Below are positions 55,465 to 63,381 of a stretch of 64,000 bases of DNA, piece after piece. The stretch comes from Mycobacterium sp. UM_WGJ (GTDB taxonomy: Bacteria; Actinomycetota; Actinomycetes; Mycobacteriales; Mycobacteriaceae), in assembly GCF_000455125.1 (NCBI RefSeq), contig NZ_AUWR01000047.1:1-64000 (forward strand), in the 5' to 3' direction. Each line of letters starts with the position of its first letter. Position 1 is the stretch's first letter. Both the position numbers and the translations under genes were made by a program. A model generated the notes under the pieces. The model worked only from the letters and a program-made list of their open reading frames with translations, made no database searches and was not told where the DNA came from.

Positions 55465-57246
55465 CTACTCCACCAGCTCCGAGAGCTCCAGCCAACGGCC
55501 CTCCTGCTCGGCCACCTCGGCCTCCAGCGCCCTCAGCTGCCGGGTGAGCTCCGCCAGGCCCACGTGATCGGACTGGTCAAAGTCGGCCAGCTCGTGATGC
55601 TTGGCCTCGATCTGCTCGGCCAGCCGCGCGAGCCGGCGATCGACGGCCGCCAGATCCTTCTGTGCCGCACGCAGTTCGGCTCCCGACAGCGGACCGGGAC
55701 CATCGTCGGCAGCGGCGGCGGGCCGCGACACCGGCGCTCGACGAGCGTCGGCGGCCAGCTGCAGGTATTCATCGACACCGCCCGGTAGGTGGCGCAGGCG
55801 CCCGTCCAGGATCGCGTACTGGTTGTCGGTCACCCGCTCCAACAGATACCGGTCATGGGAGACCACGATCAAGGTGCCCGGCCAGGAGTCCAACAGATCC
55901 TCGGTCGCGGTCAGCATGTCGGTGTCGACGTCGTTGGTGGGCTCGTCGAGCACCAGCACGTTCGGCTCGGCGAGCAAGGTGAGCATCAACTGCAGCCGCC
56001 GCTGCTGCCCGCCGGAGAGCTCGCCCACCCGCGCCGACAGCTGAGCGCTGCCGAACCCGAGCCGCTCCAACAGCTGTGCGGGCGTCATCTCCTTGCCGTC
56101 GACCTGGTAGTCGTTGCGCAGCCGGCCCAGCACGTCGGCGACCCGGTCGTCGCGCAGCGTCGCCAATTCCGCCGACTGCTGGTCCAACATGCCCAGTCGC
56201 ACCGTCTTGCCGCGCTTGACTCGGCCGCTGTCCGGCACCACCGTCCCGGCGATCAGCCCGAGCAGGGTGGATTTCCCGGCACCGTTGGCGCCGACGATCC
56301 CGGTGCGCTCACCGGGGCCGATCCGCCACTCGACGTCGCGCAGCACCGGTTTGCCGTCGAACGAGACCGAGACGTCCAGCAGGTCGATGACATCCTTGCC
56401 CAGCCGTGCGGTCGCCAGCTTCATCAGCTCGACGTCGTTGCGCAGCGGCGGAACATCGGCGATCAGCGCGTTGGCCGCCTCGATGCGGAACTTCGGCTTG
56501 GAGGTGCGCGCCGGTGCCCCACGTCGCAGCCAGGCCAACTCTTTGCGTAACAGGTTCTGCCGCCTGGCCTCACTGGCCGCGGCCATCCGGTCGCGCTCCA
56601 CCCGCTGCAGAACATAGGCCGCATAGCCGCCCTGGAACGGTTCCACGATGCGGTCGTGCACTTCCCAGGTGGTGGTGGCCACCTCGTCGAGAAACCACCG
56701 GTCGTGCGTGACCACCAGCAGGGCGCCGGCACTGCGAGCCCAGCGCTGCTGAAGATGGCGCGCCAGCCAGGTGATTCCCTCGACGTCGAGGTGGTTGGTC
56801 GGCTCGTCGAGGCAGATCACGTCCCATTCGCCGATCAGCAAGGCCGCCAACTGCACTCGCCGGCGTTGCCCGCCCGACAGCCCGGAGATGGTTGCGTCCC
56901 ATGCGATGTCGGAGACCAAGCCGTCCACCACGTCGCGGATTCGCGGATTGGAGGCCCATTCATGGTCGGCCTGGTCACCGACCAGCGACGCCCCCAGCGT
57001 GCTGTCCGGGGCGAGGGTGTCGGCCTGGTCCAGCAATCCGACCCGCAGTCCGCTGCGCCGGGTGACGCGGCCCGAGTCCGGGGTGGCGGCGCCGGCCAGC
57101 AGCCGCAGCAGCGACGATTTGCCGTCGCCATTGCGCCCGACGATGCCGATCCGGGCGCCGTCATTGACCCCGAGGGTGACTGAGTCCAACACCACACCGG
57201 TGGGGTACCGCAGGTGAAGGGCCTCAGCTCCGAGCAGGTGTGCCAC
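55465..57246 (-). CDS. ABC-F family ATPase (intact Rv1667c/Rv1668c counterpart)
   Basis: A 593-residue soluble protein with two ABC domains and no transmembrane part. ABC-F proteins act on the ribosome in translation or antibiotic protection. Walker A: GRNGDGKSS and GANGAGKST; signatures LSGGQRRRV and LSGGQQRRL; Walker B: ICLDEPTNHLD and LVLDEPTNDVD. The linker between domains (about 230-300) is arginine-rich. A C-terminal coiled coil follows (LAAVDRRLARLAEQIEAKHHEL). In H37Rv the orthologue is split into Rv1667c and Rv1668c; here the frame is continuous. GTG 57246 has TACCGT 7 nt upstream, hence a leaderless start. Confidence 0.93.
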   Translation of the reverse strand: MAHLLGAEALHLRYPTGVVLDSVTLGVNDGARIGIVGRNGDGKSSLLRLLAGAATPDSGRVTRRSGLRVGLLDQADTLAPDSTLGASLVGDQADHEWASNPRIRDVVDGLVSDIAWDATISGLSGGQRRRVQLAALLIGEWDVICLDEPTNHLDVEGITWLARHLQQRWARSAGALLVVTHDRWFLDEVATTTWEVHDRIVEPFQGGYAAYVLQRVERDRMAAASEARRQNLLRKELAWLRRGAPARTSKPKFRIEAANALIADVPPLRNDVELMKLATARLGKDVIDLLDVSVSFDGKPVLRDVEWRIGPGERTGIVGANGAGKSTLLGLIAGTVVPDSGRVKRGKTVRLGMLDQQSAELATLRDDRVADVLGRLRNDYQVDGKEMTPAQLLERLGFGSAQLSARVGELSGGQQRRLQLMLTLLAEPNVLVLDEPTNDVDTDMLTATEDLLDSWPGTLIVVSHDRYLLERVTDNQYAILDGRLRHLPGGVDEYLQLAADARRAPVSRPAAAADDGPGPLSGAELRAAQKDLAAVDRRLARLAEQIEAKHHELADFDQSDHVGLAELTRQLRALEAEVAEQEGRWLELSELVE

Positions 57247-57253
57247 TGCTGGA

Positions 57254-57259
57254 ACGGTA
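57254..57259 (-). promoter_or_regulatory. -10 element of a leaderless ABC-F transcript
   Basis: On the minus strand TACCGT is followed by TCCAGCA and the GTG start. It lies in the 115-bp gap shared with the divergent Rv1683-like gene. Confidence 0.5.
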
Positions 57260-57361
57260 CTGCCTGCCCCTCGGCGAATGGTGAACCAGCCGGACGAACG
57301 GCCCTGATATGCCAGAATGTGCACGTCATTCCAGGATCGTGCGCAACGTAGGGGAGCAGCG

Positions 57362-60346
57362 GTGGATCTGAACTTGTCGGCCATCACCCGGCCGGTCGAG
57401 TGGCTGATGGCCACTGCACAGAACGGCCTGGAGGTGCTGCGCTGGGGCGGTCTGGAGACCGGAACTGTGCCCTCACCGTTCCAGATCGTCGAGAGCACCC
57501 CGATGTACAAGCTGCGGCGGTACTTCCCGCCGGACAGCCGACCGGGTCAACCGCAGCCCGGACCGCCGGTGCTGCTGGTGCACCCGATGATGATGTCGGC
57601 AAACATGTGGGACGTCACGCAAGACGAGGGCGCGGTCGGCATTCTGCGGGCCGCCGGCGTGGACCCGTGGGTGATCGACTTCGGCTCACCGGACCAGATC
57701 GAAGGCGGCATGCGCCGCAACCTGGCCGACCACATCGTCGGCCTGAGCCAGGCCATCGACACCGTGGCCGAGACCACCGGGCGCGACGTGCACGTGGCCG
57801 GCTACTCCCAGGGCGGCATGTTCGCCTATCAGACCGGGGCATACCGGCATTCGAAGAACATCGCCAGCATCATCGCGTTCGGTTCTCCGGTGGACACGCT
57901 GGCCGCGCTGCCGATGGGACTGCCGCCCAATCTGGCCTCCGGTGTCGCCGGCTTCATGGCCGACCACGTCTTCAACCGGCTCGACATCTCCGGATGGCAG
58001 GCTCGCCTGGGCTTCCAGATGATGGACCCGCTCAAGACGGCGAAGGCGCGGATGGACTTCCTGCGCCAGCTGCATGACCGCGAAGCCCTGCTGCCGCGCG
58101 AGGCGCAGCGCCGCTTCCTGGAGTCCGAAGGCTGGATCGCCTGGTCGGGTCCGGCGATCTCCGAGCTGCTCAAGCAGTTCATCGCCCACAACCGGATGAT
58201 GACGGGTGGTTTCGCGATCAACGGTCAGCTGGTCACGCTCACCGACATCACCTGTCCGGTGCTGGCATTCGTCGGCGAGGTCGATGACATCGGGCAGCCG
58301 GCGGCGGTTCGCGGGATCCGCCGCGCGGCGCCCGACGCCAAGGTCTTCGAATATCTGTTGCGGGCAGGCCACTTCGGTCTGGTGGTGGGTTCCAAGGCCG
58401 CCGAACTGACCTGGCCGACCGTGGCGCGCTGGGTGCTGTGGCAGTCCGGAATGGGTCCGCAGCCGGCCGGCGTGGCGCTGATGTCCGCGCAGCCGTCCGA
58501 AGGCGACAAGCGCGGTGTGGCGATGACGTCGCGGATCGCGCACGGGCTGGGTGAGGCCTCCGAGGTCGCGTTGACGCTGGCGCGCGGCGCCGCGGACGCC
58601 ATGGTGGCGGCGCAGAAATCGATGCGCACCATGGCCGTTGAGACCGCGCGCACCCTGCCGCGGCTGGCCCGACTCGGACAGATCAACGACCACACCCGCA
58701 TCTCGCTGGGCCGCATCATCGATGAGCAGGCCGCCGACTCACCCGACGGCGAATTCCTCTTGTTCGACGGGCGCGTGCACACCTACGAGGCGGTCAACAA
58801 GCGCATCGACAACGTCGTCCGCGGCCTGATCGAAGTCGGGGTGCGCCAAGGCGTCCACGTCGGCGTGCTGATGGCCACCCGGCCCAGCGCCCTGGTCGCG
58901 ATCGCGGCGCTGTCTCGGCTGGGTGCGGTGGCCGTGCTGATGCCGACCGACGGCGACCTGCTGCCCGCGGCTCACCTGGGCGGCATCTCCGACATCATCG
59001 TCGACCCGGAGACCCTGGAGCTGGTCGGCGCGGCCGCCCGCGAACTGGACTGCCAGGTGCTGGTGCTCGGCGGTGGTGAAGCCCGCGACCTGGACCTGCC
59101 CACCGACATCGACGTCGTCGACATGGAGCAGATCGACCCGGACGCCGTCGAACTGCCCGGCTGGTACCGGCCGAACCCCGGTTTCGCCCGCGACCTGGCA
59201 TTCGTGGCCTTCGGCAACGCGGCCGGCGAGCTGGTGGCCAAGCAGATCACCAACTTCCGCTGGGCGCTCTCGGCGTTCGGCACCGCGTCGACAGCGGCCC
59301 TGGGCCCCAACGACACGGTGTACTGCCTCACACCGCTGCACCACGAGTCCGGACTCCTGGTCAGCCTCGGCGGTGCCGTGGTCGGTGGGGCCCGCATCGC
59401 GCTCTCGCGCGGCCTGAACCCGGACCGGTTCGTCTACGAGGTCCGTCAGTACGGCGTGAGCGTGGTGTCCTACACCTGGGCGATGCTCGGTGAGGTCATC
59501 GACGACCCGAACTTCGTCTTGCAGGGCAACCACCCGGTCCGGCTGTTCATCGGTTCCGGTATGCCCGTCGGCCTGTGGAACCGGGTGACCGACGTGTTCG
59601 CGCCGGCCCACGTCGTCGAGTTCTTCGCCACCAAGGACGGTCAGGCCGTGCTGGCCAACGTCTCCGGCGCCAAGGTCGGCAGCAAGGGGCGCCCGCTGCC
59701 CGGCGCGGTGGATGTCGAGCTGGCCGCCTACGACTGCGATCACGACCTGATCCTGGAAGACGACCGCGGTTTCGTGCGAGTCGCCGAGACCGATGAAGTC
59801 GGCGTGATGCTGGCCAAGCCGCGCGGACCTATCGACCCGTCGGCCTCGGTCAAGCGCGGGGTGTTCGCGCCGGCCGACACCTGGATCTCCACCGAGTTCC
59901 TGTTCCGGCGCGACGCCGACGGCGACTACTGGCTGGTCGGCGGGCGCGCATCCAGCATCCGCACCGACCGCGGGATCGCCTTCCCGGTAGTCATCACCGA
60001 CGCCCTGGGCGCCGTCACCGGCGTGGACCTGGCCGTCACCTATCGGGTGCCGACGGAGGGGGCGGACCTGGTGGTGTCGGCGGTGACCGTGCAGCCCGGC
60101 GCCACCATCACCGCGGCCGACCTCAGCGAGGCGGTGGCCGCGCTTCCGTCCGGTGTCGGTCCCGATGTCATCCACGTGGTGCCGGACCTGTCGCTGAGCA
60201 CCGTGTACCGACCGGTGGTGGGCGCGCTGCGCGACGCCGGGCTGCCCAAGGCAGGACGCAACGCCTGGTACTACGACGCCGGCAGCCGGCAGTTCAAACG
60301 GCTGACCGCCGCGGTGCGTGGCGAATTGGCCGGTGGCCGACCATGA
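57362..60346 (+). CDS. bifunctional hydrolase / acyl-CoA synthetase-like protein (Rv1683-like)
   Basis: A 994-residue protein. The N-terminal half (about 1-370) is an alpha/beta-hydrolase of the PHA-synthase/lipase type with nucleophile motif GYSQGGMFAY and PVLLVHPMMMSANMWD upstream. The C-terminal half (about 440-990) has the ANL adenylate-forming fold, ending in DTWISTEFLFRRDADGDYWLVGGRASS. The core AMP-binding P-loop is degenerate (VAFGNAAGELVAKQITN instead of YTSGTTGxPKG), so adenylation may be weak or lost. The BCG orthologue was reported lipid-droplet associated, with lipase and acyl-CoA-synthetase roles in triacylglycerol turnover. GTG 57362 follows AGGGGAG. Confidence 0.88.
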   Translation: MDLNLSAITRPVEWLMATAQNGLEVLRWGGLETGTVPSPFQIVESTPMYKLRRYFPPDSRPGQPQPGPPVLLVHPMMMSANMWDVTQDEGAVGILRAAGVDPWVIDFGSPDQIEGGMRRNLADHIVGLSQAIDTVAETTGRDVHVAGYSQGGMFAYQTGAYRHSKNIASIIAFGSPVDTLAALPMGLPPNLASGVAGFMADHVFNRLDISGWQARLGFQMMDPLKTAKARMDFLRQLHDREALLPREAQRRFLESEGWIAWSGPAISELLKQFIAHNRMMTGGFAINGQLVTLTDITCPVLAFVGEVDDIGQPAAVRGIRRAAPDAKVFEYLLRAGHFGLVVGSKAAELTWPTVARWVLWQSGMGPQPAGVALMSAQPSEGDKRGVAMTSRIAHGLGEASEVALTLARGAADAMVAAQKSMRTMAVETARTLPRLARLGQINDHTRISLGRIIDEQAADSPDGEFLLFDGRVHTYEAVNKRIDNVVRGLIEVGVRQGVHVGVLMATRPSALVAIAALSRLGAVAVLMPTDGDLLPAAHLGGISDIIVDPETLELVGAAARELDCQVLVLGGGEARDLDLPTDIDVVDMEQIDPDAVELPGWYRPNPGFARDLAFVAFGNAAGELVAKQITNFRWALSAFGTASTAALGPNDTVYCLTPLHHESGLLVSLGGAVVGGARIALSRGLNPDRFVYEVRQYGVSVVSYTWAMLGEVIDDPNFVLQGNHPVRLFIGSGMPVGLWNRVTDVFAPAHVVEFFATKDGQAVLANVSGAKVGSKGRPLPGAVDVELAAYDCDHDLILEDDRGFVRVAETDEVGVMLAKPRGPIDPSASVKRGVFAPADTWISTEFLFRRDADGDYWLVGGRASSIRTDRGIAFPVVITDALGAVTGVDLAVTYRVPTEGADLVVSAVTVQPGATITAADLSEAVAALPSGVGPDVIHVVPDLSLSTVYRPVVGALRDAGLPKAGRNAWYYDAGSRQFKRLTAAVRGELAGGRP

Positions 60347-60576
60347 TCGCCCAGGACCTGCTCGACATCCTGGTCTGCCCGGCCGACCGCGGGCCGCTGC
60401 TGCTGGTGCGGCGCTCCGGTGGCTCCGGCAACCAGGCGCTCTACAACCCGCGCCTGCACCGGGCCTACCGCATCGACGACGACATCCCGGTGCTGCTGAT
60501 CGACGAGTCCGAAACCATCGGCGACGACGAACACGCCCTGCTCATTGCCCAAGCGGGTCCGGCAGCTCCCCAGTGA
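60343..60576 (+). CDS. Trm112-like small protein (Rv1684-like)
   Basis: A 77-residue protein with the Trm112/UPF0434 core: LLDILVCPADRGPLLLV, then NPRLHRAYRIDDDIPVLLIDE. Trm112 proteins are zinc-finger partners that activate methyltransferases; here only one of the usual cysteines (VCPADRG) is present, so zinc binding is doubtful. The ATG overlaps the stop of the Rv1683-like gene (ATGA) and the reading frame converges on the TetR gene with 35 bp overlap. No methyltransferase gene is adjacent. Confidence 0.85.
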   Translation: MIAQDLLDILVCPADRGPLLLVRRSGGSGNQALYNPRLHRAYRIDDDIPVLLIDESETIGDDEHALLIAQAGPAAPQ

Positions 60577-61162
60577 GATAACGCTGCAGGGTCGGGGCGA
60601 TCATCGCCACCACCTCCCGCGCGGGCAGCGAGGCGATCGGCTCGAGCCCGACGATGTAGCGGGCGACCACCACGCCCATCAACTGGCTGGCGGCGAACTC
60701 GGCGCGCAGCACGCCGGTTCCGGACGGCTCGTCGATGCGCGGGGCGAGTTCGGCGATCACGATGTCACGAAAGAACGACCGGGCCAAGGGCACCTCGGTC
60801 CCGGTGAGCATGGACCGCATCGCCGCGATCACGCCGGTGCCGGCCTGCGAATCCCACAGCGGCAGCAGCAGTTCGGGCAGGGTGCGCCCGAGTCGCTCGA
60901 CCGGCGTCTCGCGCAACGGCCCCAGCACCGCCATCGGATCGATCGGCAGCTCGACCGCAGCGGCGAACAGCTGCTGCTTGGTGCCGTGGTAGTGGTGTAC
61001 CAGCGCTGCGTCGACGCCCGCCGCGGCGGCCACCGCCCGAATCGAGGTGTTCGCGAAACCATTGCGGGCGAACAGCTCTCGAGCCGCGCTCAGGATTTTC
61101 TCTCGGTTGTCCGAGCCGCCGGACGGGCGACCCGGTCTGCGGCTGTTCGACGCGGTGGCCAT
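60542..61162 (-). CDS. TetR-family regulator of the downstream-linked ABC exporter (Rv1685c-like)
   Basis: A 206-residue repressor: basic N-terminal arm (SNSRRPGRPSGGSDNREKIL), helix-turn-helix with TSIRAVAAAAGVDAALVHHYHGTKQQLFAAAV, and a C-terminal TetR_C domain. The ATG at 61162 is the last base of the permease stop (TAATG), so ATPase, permease and regulator form one operon. The tandem TTCATCAC/GTGATGAA half-sites over the ATPase start are its probable target, making the unit autoregulated. The inducer is unknown. Confidence 0.88.
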   Translation of the reverse strand: MATASNSRRPGRPSGGSDNREKILSAARELFARNGFANTSIRAVAAAAGVDAALVHHYHGTKQQLFAAAVELPIDPMAVLGPLRETPVERLGRTLPELLLPLWDSQAGTGVIAAMRSMLTGTEVPLARSFFRDIVIAELAPRIDEPSGTGVLRAEFAASQLMGVVVARYIVGLEPIASLPAREVVAMIAPTLQRYLTGELPDPLGQ

Positions 61163-61992
61163 TACGCGGTCCGTCGCCGCAGCGTGACCGCGGCCAGTCC
61201 CAGTGCCGCGGTCGCGAACGCCAGCACGATGACGATGTCGCGCACGGCGACACCGGTCAGGTCCGGGTGGGCGCCCACCTGCTGCAGCGCTTCGAGGGCG
61301 TAGCTGGCCGGCATGGCGTTGCTCACCCACTGCAGCCACTCCGGCATCGCCGCGCGCGGCACGATGATTCCGGCCAGCAGCAGCTGCGGCACCATCACCA
61401 GCGGAATGAACTGCACGGCCTGGAATTCAGTGCGGGCGAACGCGCTGCACAGCAGCCCCAGGCCGACGCCGAGCACCGCGTTGATGATCGCGATCCCGAA
61501 CACCCATGCCGGGCTGCCCGCGGTGTGGAAATCCAGCAGCCAGAATGCGACCAGACACGCCAGGCTGGCCTGCGCGGCCGCCGCGATCGAGAACGCGGTC
61601 CCGTAGGCGGCCAGCAGGTCGCCCCGGCGCAGCGGGGTGGTCAGGATGCGCTCCAGGGTTCCCGAGGCGCGTTCGCGCTGCATGGTGATCGCGGTGATCA
61701 CGAACATCAGAAACAGCGGGAACAGGCCCAGCAGCACCAGGCAGGCGGCGTTGAACGGCGACGGCGTACCCGGCGGGTGCACGGCGCCCGAGAACATGAA
61801 GTACATCAGCGTGATGACCAGGCTGGGCACCAGCAGGATCATCGCGACGCTGCGGTGATCACCTGCCAGCTGGCGCAGGATTCGCAGCGTGGTGGCCGCG
61901 AAGGGCCGTAGCTGCAGGGCTCCGGTCAGCCGGCTCGGGGCGCGGTGGTGCGCCGGATGATGGACAGGAACGCTTCTTCCATCGATTGACAT
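61162..61992 (-). CDS. ABC-2 type transporter permease (Rv1686c-like)
   Basis: A 276-residue membrane protein with six predicted helices of the ABC-2/DrrB class, beginning after a His/Pro-rich arm. Conserved positions are RNQRERASGTLERILTTPLRR-like (here QRERASGTLERILTTPLRRGD), the hallmark of drug/lipid exporters, and a MPEWLQWVSNAMPASYALEALQ extracellular helix near the end. ATG 61992 has GAGAGGAG upstream and overlaps the end of the ATPase gene by 67 nt in another frame. The exported substrate is unknown. Confidence 0.88.
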   Translation of the reverse strand: MSIDGRSVPVHHPAHHRAPSRLTGALQLRPFAATTLRILRQLAGDHRSVAMILLVPSLVITLMYFMFSGAVHPPGTPSPFNAACLVLLGLFPLFLMFVITAITMQRERASGTLERILTTPLRRGDLLAAYGTAFSIAAAAQASLACLVAFWLLDFHTAGSPAWVFGIAIINAVLGVGLGLLCSAFARTEFQAVQFIPLVMVPQLLLAGIIVPRAAMPEWLQWVSNAMPASYALEALQQVGAHPDLTGVAVRDIVIVLAFATAALGLAAVTLRRRTA

Positions 61993-62684
61993 CCGGTCTC
62001 CTCTCGCAGTCGTCGCGGGGTGGTCCGCGCCAGCAGCCGGCCCTCGCGCATCAGCAGCAGATCGCCGCAGTGCTCGGCCTCGTCCATCACGTGACTGGAC
62101 ACCAGCAAGGTGGTGCCGCGCCGGGCCAGCGCCGCGAACTGCTGCCAGAGTTCGGCGCGCAGCACCGGGTCCAGGCCGATCGTCGGCTCGTCGAGCACCA
62201 GCAGGTCCGGCCGGCCGACCAGGGCGCAGGCCAGGGAGACCCGGGCGCGCTGCCCGCCGGACAGGTTGGCGCAGTAGTCGCCGCGGTGCTTTTGCAGGTC
62301 CACCAACGCGATCGCGTCGTCGGCGTCGCGGGTGTCGACCCCGGCGAGTGCGGCGAAGTACCGCACGTTGTCGATCACTCGCAGGTCGTCGTAGATGGTG
62401 GCCTGCTGCGGCATGTAGCCGACCCGGTGGCGCAGCACGGGGGAGCCGGCCGGGCTGCCGAGCACCTCGACCCGGCCGCCGGTGATCAGCTGGGTGCCCA
62501 CGATGGCGCGCATCAGGGTGGTCTTGCCGCAGCCGGACGGCCCGAGCAGGCCAGTGATGGCGCCCGGGGCGATCTGCACCGAGAGGTCGTGCAGCACCGG
62601 CCGCTTGCCGCGCGCCACCCGCAGGCGATCGATCGCCACGGCAGGACCCGCCGACAAGAATTCATCACGCGATGAAATCACCAT
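61926..62684 (-). CDS. ABC transporter ATP-binding protein (Rv1687c-like)
   Basis: A 252-residue ATPase of the DrrA/CcmA type. Walker A is GPSGCGKTTLM, Q-loop GYMPQQATIYDDL, signature NLSGGQRARVSLA, Walker B LLVLDEPTIGLDP and switch SSHVMDEAEH. It drives the adjacent permease. ATG 62684 lies inside the tandem operator and 7 nt after GATTAT on its strand, so the message is probably leaderless and the repressor covers the start codon itself. Confidence 0.92.
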   Translation of the reverse strand: MVISSRDEFLSAGPAVAIDRLRVARGKRPVLHDLSVQIAPGAITGLLGPSGCGKTTLMRAIVGTQLITGGRVEVLGSPAGSPVLRHRVGYMPQQATIYDDLRVIDNVRYFAALAGVDTRDADDAIALVDLQKHRGDYCANLSGGQRARVSLACALVGRPDLLVLDEPTIGLDPVLRAELWQQFAALARRGTTLLVSSHVMDEAEHCGDLLLMREGRLLARTTPRRLREETGCQSMEEAFLSIIRRTTAPRAG

Positions 62685-62697
62685 GTGATGAATAATC
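62661..62697. promoter_or_regulatory. tandem operator and promoter over the ABC ATPase start codon
   Basis: TTCATCACGCGATGAA (62661-62676) is a near-perfect 16-bp dyad and ATCAC-CAT-GTGAT (62677-62689) a perfect one directly beside it. The -10 GATTAT on the minus strand (62692-62697) and the ATG (62682-62684) fall within or next to them. TetR binding here would block both polymerase and the start of translation. Confidence 0.65.
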
Positions 62698-62752
62698 TGC
62701 CTGGCACGGCACCCTGTCAAGGCGTTGCGGCGGCAAGGCAGAATCTCCCAGC

Positions 62753-63364
62753 GTGAGTGCTGTCCGGCTTGCCGTGGATCCGCTCGCGGCTGCCCACCGA
62801 TTACTCGGCGCCACCCTCACCTGCCGCGGCGTTGACGCCACCATCGTCGAAGTGGAGGCCTACGGGGGCGTGCCGAGCGGGCCCTGGCCGGACCCGGCGG
62901 CGCATTCCTACCGCGGCCCCACCCCGCGCAACACCGTGATGTTCGGCCCGCCCGGGCGCCTCTACACCTACCGCAGCTACGGCATGCACATCTGCGCCAA
63001 CGTGGTCTGCGGCCCGGACGGGACGGCCGCCGCGGTGCTGCTGCGGGCGGCGGTTATCGCCGCGGGTAAGCAGCTGGTCCAAGCCCGCCGCGGTGACACC
63101 GTGCCGGACGTGGCATTGGCCCGCGGTCCGGGCAACCTCTGCTCCGCGTTGGGAATCACCATGGCGGACAACGGAATCGACCTGTTCGCCCCACGCAGCC
63201 CGGTGCGGCTGCAGCTCGGCGGGCCGCTGCCGGCACAGGCCGGGCCGCGCGTGGGCGTCAGTCAGGCAGCCGACCGGCCGTGGCGGCTGTGGGCGCCCGG
63301 GACACCCGAGGTTTCGGCGTACCGACGCAGCCCGCGGGCACCGGCGCCGGGCGCCTCGGACTGA
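62753..63364 (+). CDS. mpg: 3-methyladenine DNA glycosylase (AAG/MPG family)
   Basis: A 203-residue base-excision glycosylase of the mammalian MPG type, removing alkylated purines. The catalytic glutamate is in IVEVEAYGG, followed by [29 protein letters not shown], which inserts into DNA, and [16 protein letters not shown] 62753 has GAATCT 6 nt upstream, but no damage-type TTGTC box. It reads away from the ABC operon, and tyrS follows 17 nt later, so they may share a transcript, as in M. tuberculosis. Confidence 0.95.
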   Translation: MSAVRLAVDPLAAAHRLLGATLTCRGVDATIVEVEAYGGVPSGPWPDPAAHSYRGPTPRNTVMFGPPGRLYTYRSYGMHICANVVCGPDGTAAAVLLRAAVIAAGKQLVQARRGDTVPDVALARGPGNLCSALGITMADNGIDLFAPRSPVRLQLGGPLPAQAGPRVGVSQAADRPWRLWAPGTPEVSAYRRSPRAPAPGASD

Positions 63365-63381
63365 TCCGGGAAAATCAACCC

